Origin: Emmonsiellopsis sp. PD_33
Taxonomy: Eukaryota; Ascomycota; Eurotiomycetes; Onygenales; Ajellomycetaceae
DNA length: 64,000 bases
Direction: 5' to 3'
NCBI GenBank assembly: GCA_032988165.1
Contig: JANTQF010000016.1
Location: 124,001 to 188,000, forward strand
A model generated the notes under the pieces. The model was not told where the DNA came from. It saw only the letters and a list, made by a program, of their open reading frames with translations, and did not search any database. This document shows positions 43,287 through 54,471 of this stretch, in pieces. Both the position numbers and the translations under genes were made by a program. Position 1 is the stretch's first letter, and every line of letters begins with the position of its first letter.

Positions 43287-45479
43287 ATGGGCGTCGGCCG
43301 TCGCATGAAAAAACAGGGGCCTCCCCAGCCTTTAGACGAGTCGAAGATTTCATCTTTGAAAAGGCGCAAGCCCTCAGATGCGGAGGACGCTGATGCTGTT
43401 CAGGAAGGAAAAAAGCGGCGGACAGAGAAACCCAAACATGGGAAGCAGGGAAAGCCAGATAACAAGCGCAATCTCAAGGGGGCGAATATTTCTGCGAACA
43501 AGACTGAGGTGAAGAAAGTGTCGAAAGCGCCCCTCAAAAAAGCGTCGAAACAACAAGTCGAGAGTTCAGAGGACGATTCAGACTTACCTGACGACGAATT
43601 CGACAATTTGGACGACGCCAGCGATCTATCCGCAGACGAAATAGAATCCGGACCTGGGAACTCGGATATAGAAGATGATTCAGATTCCGCCTTCGACTCC
43701 GAAGAGGACCACCCGCGCGAGGCGATGTTCTCCGAAGACGAGGATATGTCAGACGCCGAAGAGAAGCTTACTGCTGCCAATATAGAGGGTTTGTCGAGGA
43801 AATTGGATATGGAAACAGATGCCGCTGCAGAACAAGCCCAAATGGAGTTGAAAGAGTCCGCCATACAGACCAATATTGCTGGTGATAGTATCAACGTTTT
43901 TGGAGAAGACGACCAAACACGAGCGCAGGCAGGGCTGGCTCCAGATCTACAACTTCTCCGCAGCCGTATCACAGAGACAATTCGCATCCTAGGCGACCTA
44001 TCAACGCTTGGTCAGCCCGGAAAATCGCGTGCTGATTATACCAATCTTCTCCTTTCCGATATCTGTACCTACTACGGCTATACCCCATACCTCGCAGAAA
44101 AGCTTTTCAACCTATTTACTCCTCGGGAAGCCTTTGCTTTCTTCGAAGCTAACGAGTCTCCTCGTCCTGTCGTCATCCGAACAAACACTCTACGCACCAA
44201 CCGCCGCTCGCTCGCCCAAGCCCTGATCAACCGCGGCGTTGTCCTCGAGCCGGTAGGCAAATGGTCAAAGGTTGGTTTACAAGTTTTCGAGTCCGCCGTC
44301 CCATTGGGTGCTACGCCCGAATATCTTGCGGGACACTACATTCTCCAAGCCGCTTCCTCCTTCCTACCAGTCATGGCCCTGGCCCCTCAGCCCAACGAGC
44401 GCGTTCTGGATATGGCTGCGGCCCCAGGTGGTAAGACCACCTACATATCCGCCTTGATGCGCAACACGGGTACCGTCCTCGCGAACGATGCCAGCAAACC
44501 TCGTGCCAAGGGTCTGATCGGAAACATCCACCGTCTCGGATGCAAGAACACCATAGTGTCCAATATGGATGCACGGACAGCATTCCCCAAAATCCTCGGC
44601 GGGTTCGACCGTATCCTTCTTGACGCCCCGTGCTCTGGAACGGGCGTCATATCCAAGGATCCCAGCGTCAAAACCTCCAAAACCGAACGTGACTTCCTCG
44701 CCTTGCCACATATGCAAAAGCAGCTTCTCCTCGCCGCCATCGACTCCACCGATCACGCCTCAAAGACCGGTGGCTACGTCGTCTACTCCACCTGCAGCGT
44801 GACAGTAGAGGAGAATGAGGGCGTGGTGCAGTACGCACTCCGCAAGCGACCAAATGTCAAGATTGTGGACACCGGTCTAGGCAATTTCGGAACACCAGGC
44901 TTCAAAAGCTACATGGGGAAGAAGTTCGATGACAAGATGAACATGACCAGACGGTACTTCCCGCACCGGGAGAACGTTGACGGATTCTTCGTCTGTAAGT
45001 TGAAGAAGACGGGCCCCAGCCCTGCCACCAGCAAAACAGCCGGAGACAAGTCAGCCGGTTCGAAGATGGACGTTGACGACGAGGCCGACGAGGTTGACAG
45101 AACCCCCATCGTCGACGAGGAGAAAGAGAAGCAGCTTGAAAACGAAGAATTCGGACCCTTCGAGGACGACAAGGACGCAGAGCTGATCGCCCGGGCCGAG
45201 CGCAACAGGCTGCGGAGGAAAGGCATAGACCCCAAGGCCGCTCTCAAGGGTAAAACCAAGGCTGTAAAGGCGGACAAACCAAAGAAAGACGAGAAGCCCG
45301 AGCCATCGGAGAAAAAGACGGAGTCGAGCCCGAAGTCGAAACGGCCAGCTGCAAGCGAGCAGTTGCCAGATAAGGGGGAGAAGAAGTCCGGCAAGGAGCA
45401 GCAGGGTGAGCGGGCAGCTATTGGAGAGAAGAAGCAGAAGAAACAAAAGGGGAAAAAGGGATCAAGCCAGGGGAAATAA
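43287..45479 (+). CDS. NOP2: Nop2, 25S rRNA (cytosine-C5)-methyltransferase
   Basis: Nucleolar RsmB/NOL1/Sun-family enzyme that methylates a cytosine in large-subunit rRNA using S-adenosylmethionine and is needed for 60S assembly. Single exon, 730 residues. The Lys-rich N-terminus and acidic 100-180 region fit nucleolar localisation. The SAM-binding motif VLDMAAAPGGKTTY starts near residue 373. The two family cysteines are Cys449 in DAPCSGTG (catalytic motif IV family position) and Cys503 in STCS (motif VI). RRYFPHRENVDGFFVCKLKK closes the catalytic domain. A Lys/Glu-rich tail of about 160 residues follows. The open frame extends 12 bases upstream to a TTG, so the first ATG (43287, MGVGRRMKKQG) is taken as start. 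Confidence 0.96.
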   Translation: MGVGRRMKKQGPPQPLDESKISSLKRRKPSDAEDADAVQEGKKRRTEKPKHGKQGKPDNKRNLKGANISANKTEVKKVSKAPLKKASKQQVESSEDDSDLPDDEFDNLDDASDLSADEIESGPGNSDIEDDSDSAFDSEEDHPREAMFSEDEDMSDAEEKLTAANIEGLSRKLDMETDAAAEQAQMELKESAIQTNIAGDSINVFGEDDQTRAQAGLAPDLQLLRSRITETIRILGDLSTLGQPGKSRADYTNLLLSDICTYYGYTPYLAEKLFNLFTPREAFAFFEANESPRPVVIRTNTLRTNRRSLAQALINRGVVLEPVGKWSKVGLQVFESAVPLGATPEYLAGHYILQAASSFLPVMALAPQPNERVLDMAAAPGGKTTYISALMRNTGTVLANDASKPRAKGLIGNIHRLGCKNTIVSNMDARTAFPKILGGFDRILLDAPCSGTGVISKDPSVKTSKTERDFLALPHMQKQLLLAAIDSTDHASKTGGYVVYSTCSVTVEENEGVVQYALRKRPNVKIVDTGLGNFGTPGFKSYMGKKFDDKMNMTRRYFPHRENVDGFFVCKLKKTGPSPATSKTAGDKSAGSKMDVDDEADEVDRTPIVDEEKEKQLENEEFGPFEDDKDAELIARAERNRLRRKGIDPKAALKGKTKAVKADKPKKDEKPEPSEKKTESSPKSKRPAASEQLPDKGEKKSGKEQQGERAAIGEKKQKKQKGKKGSSQGK

Positions 45480-46633
45480 ATAGTTGATTAAATAAATGCA
45501 TGTATGGATGTTTTCAGCGATCAGTGTTATGTGAGTAGGTTTTTAGAATTGGTGTGCTATTATAATATATATCTTTTTATGCGATTGGTCTCCTATCACG
45601 TTATATTCAACCTTGATTTCCATATTGGGAGCCCTGGAGGGGATGTTCCGTGTCTTGGCATCGTATATATATTTTTAGTTTCAAGGCCAATTCCGTGAGT
45701 GACCTCGTTATCGTGTTTGTCCCACCTCTTATTTTACAGCCTACGACAAGCCGCATGCGTTCGCTTCGCTTGCGAGGTCCTGGCTTGCACCACCCCCCCC
45801 CTCCCTCCTACCGCCCCTACTGCCCCTAGCATCCCTATCACCCCAATTACCGTCTACTGCTCCTATCACCCCTACTGCCCCTACCACCCCCTCCCCCCCC
45901 CTACCATCCCCTATCACCCCTATTGCCTCTATTACCCTCTACTGCCCCTATCACCCCTATTATCCCATACCGCCCCTACCACCCTTACCGCCCCCGCCCC
46001 CTAACTCCCCATGAGATTTTTGATGGGGTGCACATGACATCACATGAGGTCACATTACCAGTCCTTTTACAGCCAAAAAAGTCGTGTTTCCATAATTAAG
46101 GAGAGAGATGTTAGAGCAAATCTAATCGAATTCCATAGAAGGGTGACAGACAAGGAAGGACATGACAGAATAACACACACTTTGTATTCTTAAATAACCA
46201 ATTCAGAAAAAAATCAACCTTCCTCGCTCTGGATCTAGGATATATGTAAGTTCCAAGACAAAGGAATAATAAACTAATGTCTAGACAAAACAGATGTGAA
46301 GAATATATGGGGGATATAGAGAGGAGTATCTCGCTCAACAACCTCTAACAGGGACAGAGAATGGCGTGTGATGGCGTATAAATCGTAAGGATAAACAACA
46401 ATAGAAACCCAGGTTCGAGTCGACGCCGGCTTCTCCCACCTTCAGCAACGTCACACCAAAACAAAAAGAGCAGCAGGAATAACAAACACTTCGTGCTAAT
46501 TGTCAAAACCAGACCTTGAGAGCAAAGGCAACGATCAAAACTGAGCGCGGAACCGAACATCATCGAAGCAGATATAGATAGACCAACGAGCCGGGAATCT
46601 CAAAACAAAAAAGTAAGAAGAAAAGCAGCGTAA
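45480..46633. other. Convergent 3' region between NOP2 and the MORN/RING gene
   Basis: Carries the C-rich 9-bp repeat (45798-45996) and, just right of it, a cluster of CACATGA-type motifs (46030-46057). No protein gene or RNA gene is recognised. Confidence 0.45.
45798..45996. repeat. C-rich degenerate 9-bp tandem repeat
   Basis: About 20 units of the form CCCCTAYYR (CCCCTACTG, CCCCTATCA, CCCCTACCA and so on), with occasional insertion of extra C. All strand asymmetry is C-rich on the plus strand. It lies between two convergent genes. Confidence 0.8.
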
Positions 46634-49600
46634 TCAGCTGCGATAAATCTTCACCACACTGACGACCTTCTTTCGGCACATGGGGCATATATCAACTTGC
46701 TTGGCGCAGCTAACGCATGCACACACATGTCCGCAACTGTAAAACAGCGCATCCTGGTCCTCGCTGTAGCAGATTTGACAAAGGTCCATCTCTTCGTCGG
46801 CAACTTCCCAGTAACTAACCCCCTTTCCGTGGCGTTTGCCGTCACGGTAACCACCAACATACTTGTTGCCCGTCTTGCGTTCGATGAATGTTCCTTGACC
46901 ATGGCGTTGATCCTCCACCCAATCTCCATTGTACGTGTCGCCAGTCGCAAATTCCATGTTACCTTGGCCGTGTCGTTGGCCCAGGACAAAGTCACCGGTA
47001 TAAGTAGCTCCACTGTCGGATATGTGGGTTCCTTTGCCGTGGTAGTATCCTTTTTTGAAGTTTCCAGAGTAATAATCGCCGTTGAAAGTAGCCTCAACCG
47101 TTTTTGTCCCTGTGTATGCTTGTGATGGATGACGACGGGACGAAGCCCAGAGATATTGCACTAGGCGATCGGGGGTCGCAAAGCAACCAGCTTCTGAAAG
47201 TTTAGTGCATCTGATGCAAGAACAACTGTTAGCAGTCTGTTCACTAGTAACAGATACGGGAAGGAAGTAGCAGATAATAGTGCAGGGAAAGTTAATGGAT
47301 AAAGGGGAACGTACTCTGCCTTGGGCAAAACTTCTCCGACGACAAAACATTCGCCATCATGGGTGGTGGGCAAAACATTTTCAAACAGGTCGGTCGAGGA
47401 AACGGCAACAATCGATATTCCATCGACACGGTGCCAAAGGAGGAATTGTTTGTCATCTGACCATCCAAGAGCAGCTCGTATCGTCGACTTGATCGTATCG
47501 TCTCGTTTGGCAAAATAAGCTCCGCGGGCTTGGAGCTCCTGTTTCTCTGGATCGAAATACTGGACGAAATAATACACCTGATTGGAATACGGTACGAGTT
47601 CAACGGCCGGCGTAGGGTTTGATTGGTCGCCGTTCTCGCCCTCGTTGGAATTTTCGCTGTCCTGCGAAGGATTCCCTTCGGGGGTCTCGCTCGGTGTAGA
47701 AACGGCGAACTCAGCCGAATGGGTGTCCTGCATGGCTAGGTCTTCTTGAGCAACATCAGTGACAGGCACAGTGGCGGTATTCTCTGTGGCAGGTGGTGTG
47801 GCCGGCGTTCCGTTGTTTTCTTCTGCATTTCCTGATAGGTCCATTGCTGTTTCGCCTGAGGGCTCTGGAGGATCAGTATTCTGGGTATCTGGTGTAACAA
47901 CCTCGGGCTGGGTGGTGTTTTCTTGGCTACTTCCGTCCGATTCGACCGTCGGATTAGTTTCAGCTTCCGCAGGCTGGACGGCCTCTGAGGGATTGGGGTC
48001 TGGTTGAGCATCGGTCATTTGGACATCGCCAGAAGTATCATCATTCGAATCTTGTTGGACAGTCGCAACCGCGACTTCTTCAGGGGGTGAGGTGGTTTCA
48101 TTCTGCTCGGTTTCCATTGCGCTTTCTGATTGCACAGGCTCGACCGGCTGGTCAGAATGGGCATTCTCAATGGCACCCCCCTCAGTTGGCTGGTCGGAGG
48201 GGGTACTGTCGGTGGTGGTCTCCACTGGCTGAGTGGGAGTAGCAGACGAGTCCGAGTCGCCCATTCCCACATCCTGGGGCTCCGAAACGTTGGGTTCTCC
48301 GGTTGAGGCCGGATCTTGGTTTTCAGGGGCTTCAGGTTCCTCCGGCTTCACAGTTTCTTCGCTTGGGCATTCAAAAGCGTCGGAAGGGGGCTCCGGGTCC
48401 GGCAGAGCAAAGAGCTTCGCATCACCTATGGTAAACAGTTAGCCATGCATCTCTATCCGGCGCAAGTCGACTGACAAACTTACTTTCTTCTAGGACGTGC
48501 ACCCACAGACGGAGAACATTAAGCTGGAATAATGACAAGCACGAACGCAAGTCATGGATGATTTGGAAATGAGGATTGGGAGCAAAGACCTTTCCTGAGT
48601 CCGCTCGATCTTGTCCGATCAGCCACACGCGAATGTTCTCTGATTTTACCTTCTTGTCCTCTTTTGAATACCACAAAGCTAGTTTCTTCCTGAGGTCCGC
48701 AAAGCTCGTATTATCAGGGAGAGTAAGATGTTGAATCCCGCCAGTAGATCTTGCCACGTTCATGAGGTCATAGGAGTCGAACAAGCTGTTGTTTACCAAA
48801 GGTATATCATGCAGGGAGTATATCTCGACGGCGATTGTGGGTTGTGGGTTCAGAGTATAGTCGAAGTTTTCGAAATAGTGTTTTCGAGCTTCTGGAACCT
48901 CCCATGATTCGATTTTCCCGGTCAGGTACTGGGGAAGGACATCGTTCCGAACGTACATCACAATTACAGCCACGTCTCGGCCGGACCTATGGTCAACCTT
49001 GAATTCATCTACATTTATGCCTTCGTGATCATCGATGGCGACCTTCCGCGTCAGACACTCGACCTTGTTTTCACTGGCGTCCTCAAAGGCCAGCCATCGC
49101 GAACCGGGTCCTCCGGGGCGGAGGATGCTGTAAAACTGACCAGAGGTTCGTTTGCCTTTGTGAACCACGAAGCCATACAGACTGTACTTGCCGGTCTCGG
49201 TTTCAACAACAGAATCCGACAAATCGAGCTCTTCGTCCAGCCCGACGCGGTCGTAGAGCATATTCCATTGGTGGCTGGGCCTGTCGAATCTCTGGCGCGC
49301 CAATTCAACGTGGAGAACGGCAGGCAGCGACCATTTTCCTGGTTTCTCGCCGAGATACTGCTTCACTGCAGATTCAACACGGTTTTTTGCAATGTCAGCA
49401 CGGACCCTAATACCCGAGTTGAAGTCTCCCTTAAAATGATTGATGGTGGTTGGTGGCTCAGGGAGGCCCGTAATGGCTTTGTTCGCCTTTTGGCCATCGA
49501 ACATGTTGGACAGCTTCTCGAGGGCATCAGTGCCGTCAAGCTCCAACTCAAGCGAACGGCGGACTCTCTCCCAGAATCCCGTGACATCTCCAGAGAATTC

Positions 49601-51588
49601 ATGAAGATTTCGGAGCGTCTGAGTGACGGCATCCGTATCGACGGATAGATATGATTTATTCTGGTTGCGCAGGGCCCACAAGAACTTCTGCAGAGCTTCG
49701 CAGAGCGGCTTGGGTTTCACATTTGGGTTGGTGAGGTGCTCCAGAATATCCACGCTTTGGACAATTTCACGGAACGGAGCCAGGAGGAGCCAAGAGACCA
49801 AACCTGCGACTTCGGGGCTATGGTTGACCATGGAATCGCCCATTGGTCGATATCCGGTTAAGCTCAAACTATCCCAGATGGGCTCGGTCTCGCTAGAATG
49901 CCACCATAGCGACTGTGTGGGGTCATCAAAGATGCGAATATATGCGTCAAATGCAAGAGTGTCGTTCCGGAGGAGGGCTTGTCGTTGAAGCCGGGTGCGT
50001 TTGTGGATATCCTCCCAAGGGCCATGGAAAGTAGTCCAGCCCCAGTCGACGTTGTGGGAATTAAACTGGTGGCATGACGACTGCATGTAAGTAGTTCGAG
50101 GCTCGTCGGGATTGTACAGAATGACACCAATCTGGGCAGAGACCCTCCAGTCACGGTTCGCCTCAGGTGTCGGTGGCTGGTCAGCCTCTGCTGCGGCCGG
50201 TTCCGTGGACGTGGAATCAGTGGTGGCCTCGCCGAGAGCCTCTTGCTTTTCGTTATCTGGAGACACCGGTGCAGGTGCAGATTCCGAGTTGCTCGAATCG
50301 GCGGTGGCAGGCAGAGATATGTCAATATCCGGGGTCAACTCGCTTAGGACTGCGGAGGGTGGGCCCTTGACAACCTTGAACTCGGTAGCGGGGATATCTT
50401 TATCCTGGGGCGGCGGTGTGGGAGAACACTCGATGTAGATACTTAGAGAGCTGACATTGTTTCCTCTTGGGAAGAACTTGATGGTCCAGTAGATGCCTCC
50501 GATGTATGCAGCCGGGGATCGCATGATAGTGGCACGGTTTGGATTTTCCTTTGTGCCCCGGACGCCCTTGAATTTCCACGTTAAACGGGCTTTCTCAGCT
50601 GGTTTATATTCGGGATCATCCACATCTCGATAGAAGGACTTTTCCCAGTAGTCATCTATGGAAATAGGCAGAGTTAGTAATTGAGCGGGGTAAAATATAA
50701 ATTAGGGGTGGGTGAGGTAGTCTTACAATCCAAGGCGCTGTAATCCCCATCTGACGAAGACTCAATCTCCTTCAACTCAGCCTCATCAGGCGAGCTAGTA
50801 TCCTCCTCATATTCGGCCCAGTAGGCATGCTCCACTTCTGGTTTATCAGGCTCTTCCTCCTCGGCCGGAGGGCCGTCCTGATTGTTTGTGGAGCTGTCCT
50901 GCGAGGCATTGTTGTCCTCTGGGGTACTATTATCTGATGTGGTTTCCTGTGACGAGGGCTCCTGGGAAGATTCTTCGGGGGTATGGGCAGCTGGGGTTTG
51001 GTCAGCTGCCTCAGGTTCAGCTACAGCCTCAGTCGTCGTGGTTTCAGGGGGGGTGGAATCTGAAGTGGTGGAGTCGACAGCTGGTACATTTTCCGCTTCT
51101 GGAGCGGGGGTTTGTTCAGTTTCCATGGGGGTGGAATCTTCAGTGTTGGAGTCGACAGCTGCTACATTGTCGGCTTCTGCAGTTGATGTCTGTTCAGTTT
51201 CCATAGCGGAGGGATCCAATTCAGGAACAGGGGCAGCATCTACTGTTGGGGTAACAGGGTCTACGGAAGTTTCCACGGGTTGTGGCTGGGCAGTATCCGG
51301 AGTGATGTCCATGGGATCGTCCTCCACGGGCTGTTCAGGGACCGGTTGAGGCGGGGGGGAGGCGACGGGATGTGAATCATCAGCAGCGGCTGGTTGCTGT
51401 TGTAGCGGTCGATCGGGGGCAGTGGATGTGTGGGAGGAAGACTGGAAGTGGAAGGGTGATGATGGCGGCATGACGGACTGTGACGAGATGGGCGACAGAG
51501 ACTGTGAGGGTTCTGGGGTGGGAGAGCGGGGAAGCGCAGGGGGAGCAGGCCGCTCTACGTTGACGGGGGAGTCCAGGGCAACTTCCAT
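46634..51588 (-). CDS. MATH / inactive USP-like / MORN-repeat / RING-finger protein
   Basis: Four exons, 51588-50727, 50655-48484, 48425-47315 and 47210-46634, with consistent phases, give 1573 residues. Residues 1-285 are Pro/Ser/Glu-rich and disordered. Next is a MATH-like segment (about 300-530: AAYIGGIYWTIKFFPRGN, IGVILYNPDEPRT, VDWGWTTFH). Then comes a USP7-like ubiquitin-peptidase fold (about 550-830), where the nucleophile region reads GYRPMGDSMVNHSPEVAG, without Cys, and the His box reads TSGQFYSILRP, with Gln in place of the catalytic His. It is therefore probably a pseudo-deubiquitinase. After a second acidic stretch and YYFVQYFDPEKQ, exon 4 has four MORN repeats (G-x-x-Y-x-G-x-(FWY) pattern, about 1425-1520). 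It ends with a C3HC4-like RING (CQIC, CGHVCACVSC, CPMCRKK). It may be a RING E3 ligase using the dead USP fold for binding; that is inference. Confidence 0.86.
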
Positions 51589-53349
51589 GGGGGGTGGTGC
51601 AGCTCCAATTGATATGCGAACGACGACGGCTGTACAGGAGGAAAAGTCGACAGGAGAACTAGTAGCAGGATCAGATGGAAGGATTAGTTTGTTATATCAG
51701 GACGGAGGACGGGGAGGGGAAGCAAAGAAAGTGAGTCACCTACAGGGAGGATCAGCTGGGAGGGCAAGGCAGCAGCAGTTGGACAAGCTACTACGGCTGG
51801 ATGGCAGAGCCGGACAGGAGGAGCGGCACAGGCGACAGAGAGACAGAGAGGGAGAGTTTTGGGGGGCAATGATGAATTGATCAGAGAGTGAAGTTGGAAG
51901 CTGTTGGTGAATCCGGGGGGGCTGGAGAGCAGGGACAGGGACAGCGACAGCTTGGGGGTGAGCAGCAGAGGGCTGAGCGGGAAACATGGAACTACAGACT
52001 AACAAGAGTGACAGGAGTAGCAAGACGAAGACTAACGGAGCGACAAGAAGCACAGCAGCAATGAAGGTGGCGGGATGGGTAGAGAGAGGAGGAGAGGGGA
52101 GAAGAGAAGAGGAGAGGAGAGGTTGAGGAGAGGTTGAGGCTGTTGAGGAGAGACAACACAGCGAGGCAGAGCTGATTGGCTGGGGCGGAGGGGAGGGGAC
52201 GGAATGGCCAGCCTCACTTTGAATGGAATTGCAAACAAGACAGTCGACAGTCGACAGATGAGTGTGGTCTGGATGAGTGGGAGAGAGTGGGATGGACTAA
52301 ATATCTGGATAAGTTATCTCTGCTTGGTGGTTGCCTGGTGTATACTGAAGAGCCGCATGCCAGCCAGACAGGCAGAAGCAGAAGCAGAAGCAGAAACAAG
52401 ATAGCTGAACCAGGCAGCTCTAACACAGATCTCTCTTCTCTGCAGCCTTCCACCTTATTTTATCCATTCCCTCTCCTCTTCCTCTCCTCTTCCTCTTCTC
52501 TCCCTCGGGTCTGTCTCCGCACAACGACAGCCTGAGCTGGGCCGGGGAAGCTGGCGGTGGGACGGGCGGTGGGGACACTAGCTGGGACCTGGACCTGGAC
52601 CTGGACCGACCCGACCTGATAGATATCTACACAACTGTGCACTATGATATCTATCTGAAGAAGAGAACATCTACTATGATTAGCTGATAAAGACAGTTGA
52701 ACCACAGCATCCCATCGATTCATCCTTCATCCATCCATCCATATATCATCCATCCGTGCCGTGCCCGCAGCTCTCTCTCTATCTGGTGGGACCGTCGCCG
52801 TCACACCGCCTGCTCCAACTAGAGCTTCTAGCTCCACACGACTCTTCGCCACCGCCAGGCTTCCTCCATGTCTGTCTATCATCAATCCCTGCTTGGCTGT
52901 TGACTGTTGTGCCGTAACTAATTCAACCCCCACAGCCCCCAACCCAACCCAACCCAACCACCCGCTGCCACCTCAGCCCTGCAGAAACATCCCGAACTAT
53001 CATAACTTATCAGAAAGGAATCCCATCCCTGCCACTGACTCACGCCGCGATTTATTTTCTATTTATTCGCCTTCCCGCCCAATCATGCCCTGTTCGTGCA
53101 GAGAATAACTCACCCAGACGAGCCACGTAGCGCCCATAGCACCCTTCCACCCTTCCAGTACCGGTTCGGCCTTTGTGTGACTCTGATAGTTACTTATCGG
53201 GTTCCGTTGCCGTTCCGATCTCCGGCTTCAGCTCCAAATAGTCATAGACCATCCAAATACACAATATAGAAAAAAAACAAAAAAAATAGATAATGGTACA
53301 TGAATTCTATCTAAATGCACTGTAGTTGTAAAATACCACCACTTATCAC
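51589..53349. promoter_or_regulatory. Promoter of the MATH/RING gene and 3' flank of deoxyhypusine synthase
   Basis: About 1.76 kb without a credible gene. Minus strand is CT-rich toward the MATH/RING start, as in many fungal leaders. Simple repeats: a G/A-rich run at about 52,080-52,140, AGCAGAAGCAGAA near 52,375, GACCTG hexamers near 52,580, and AACCCAACCC near 52,940. Open frames here are simple-sequence artefacts. Confidence 0.4.
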
Positions 53350-54471
53350 CTACCCAGCCCTCGCAAACGTCGCCGCCACTATAAGCGGAAACACCACCGT
53401 CGCCTCCGCATACACCTTGACACTCTGCGCGTCCGGCTTGATCTTGCCCCACGACACCGCCTCGTCCGGTCTCGCCCCCGCGTCGCTCCCGTCAAACTCC
53501 TGCCCCGTGTTGATATACACCGCGCTCTCCGCCCCGTTGCGCATCAGGCACGCATTGGCGATATGGTGCTTCACTATCCCCCCGCCCAGGATGATCATCC
53601 CCGCCCGCTTGGCCCGCACGGACATCGTGTTGATCCGCCGCACGTCCTCCACAATGTCAACCCGCAGCTGCGCCGGCGACGACTTGAACGTGTGGAAGTA
53701 CATCATGTCGCCCAGACTGCCGTCTGTCAGCGCCGGGCAGAACACGGGGATGTCGTTCTTGTACGCCCAGTAGTACACCGAGTCTTCGTTGTCGATCTCC
53801 TTGCCGAGCCGGTGGATGACCTTGCTGGGCGTCCAGTGGAGCGGGTCGTCCGTGGCCTTGGACGCCTCCTGCTCGGCCAGCATCGTGTCCAGGATCGGCA
53901 CCAGCCAGTCCTCAAACGCGCAGTAGTTGCTGTTCGGCACGATCAGGTTGCCGATGCGGTTCATGCCCCGGGCCCGCAGCGATTTGCCCTCCGTTGTGAA
54001 CGAGCCGAGATATGTCGGGGCCAGGCATTTGATAAAGTCCTCTTCGATGCCGCCCGCTGTCGTCACGATGGCTGAGACGTGCTTATGCTGCACTAGGTAG
54101 CGGAGCGTCTCACGCAGCCCGGACGAGATCAGATTGGACGTGTAGCCGAGGAAGACGGTGGTTTTGTCGCCTGTTTCGGGGTCGCGCCAGGCTCTCTAGA
54201 TTGCATAACAGGGTTAATGGAAGCGAAGCATGCGGGGGTATTTATAGACACAAACCATTTCGTTGATGATCCGCGCAGCCTCGCCGACCGCGCTGGCCTG
54301 GAACCCCATGCCAGCCATGCCGTCGAGCAGCTCCGCTGCCGTGATGTCCTTGTCGGCATATTTGTTGAAGTCAATGCCTGTGACTTTTTTTGCTCCTTCG
54401 GGGACCGCTTCGGAGGGTACTAGCACGGCGCCGGTGGCCGATGAGGGCGGGGCATCGGTTTGGAAAGCCAT
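53350..54471 (-). CDS. DYS1: Deoxyhypusine synthase
   Basis: Transfers the aminobutyl group of spermidine to one lysine of eIF5A using NAD, the first step of hypusine formation in the cytosol. Exons 54471-54256 and 54195-53350, split by a 60-bp intron, give 353 residues, the normal family length. Motifs: VTGIDFNKY near the start, GYTSNLISSGLRET, VTTAGGIEEDFIKC, GNLIVPNSNYCAFEDW, YYWAYKNDIPVFCPALTDGS, GGGIVKHHIANA with catalytic Lys281, and NTGQEFDGSDAGARPDEA. The codon use is very GC-rich, which produces long shadow frames on the other strand. It diverges from SNT1. Confidence 0.97.

Noticed and set aside
53563..54075. 170-codon plus-strand frame opposite deoxyhypusine synthase
   Set aside because: Product of very GC-rich codon use in the real gene; it is rich in His, Arg and Val without any motif.
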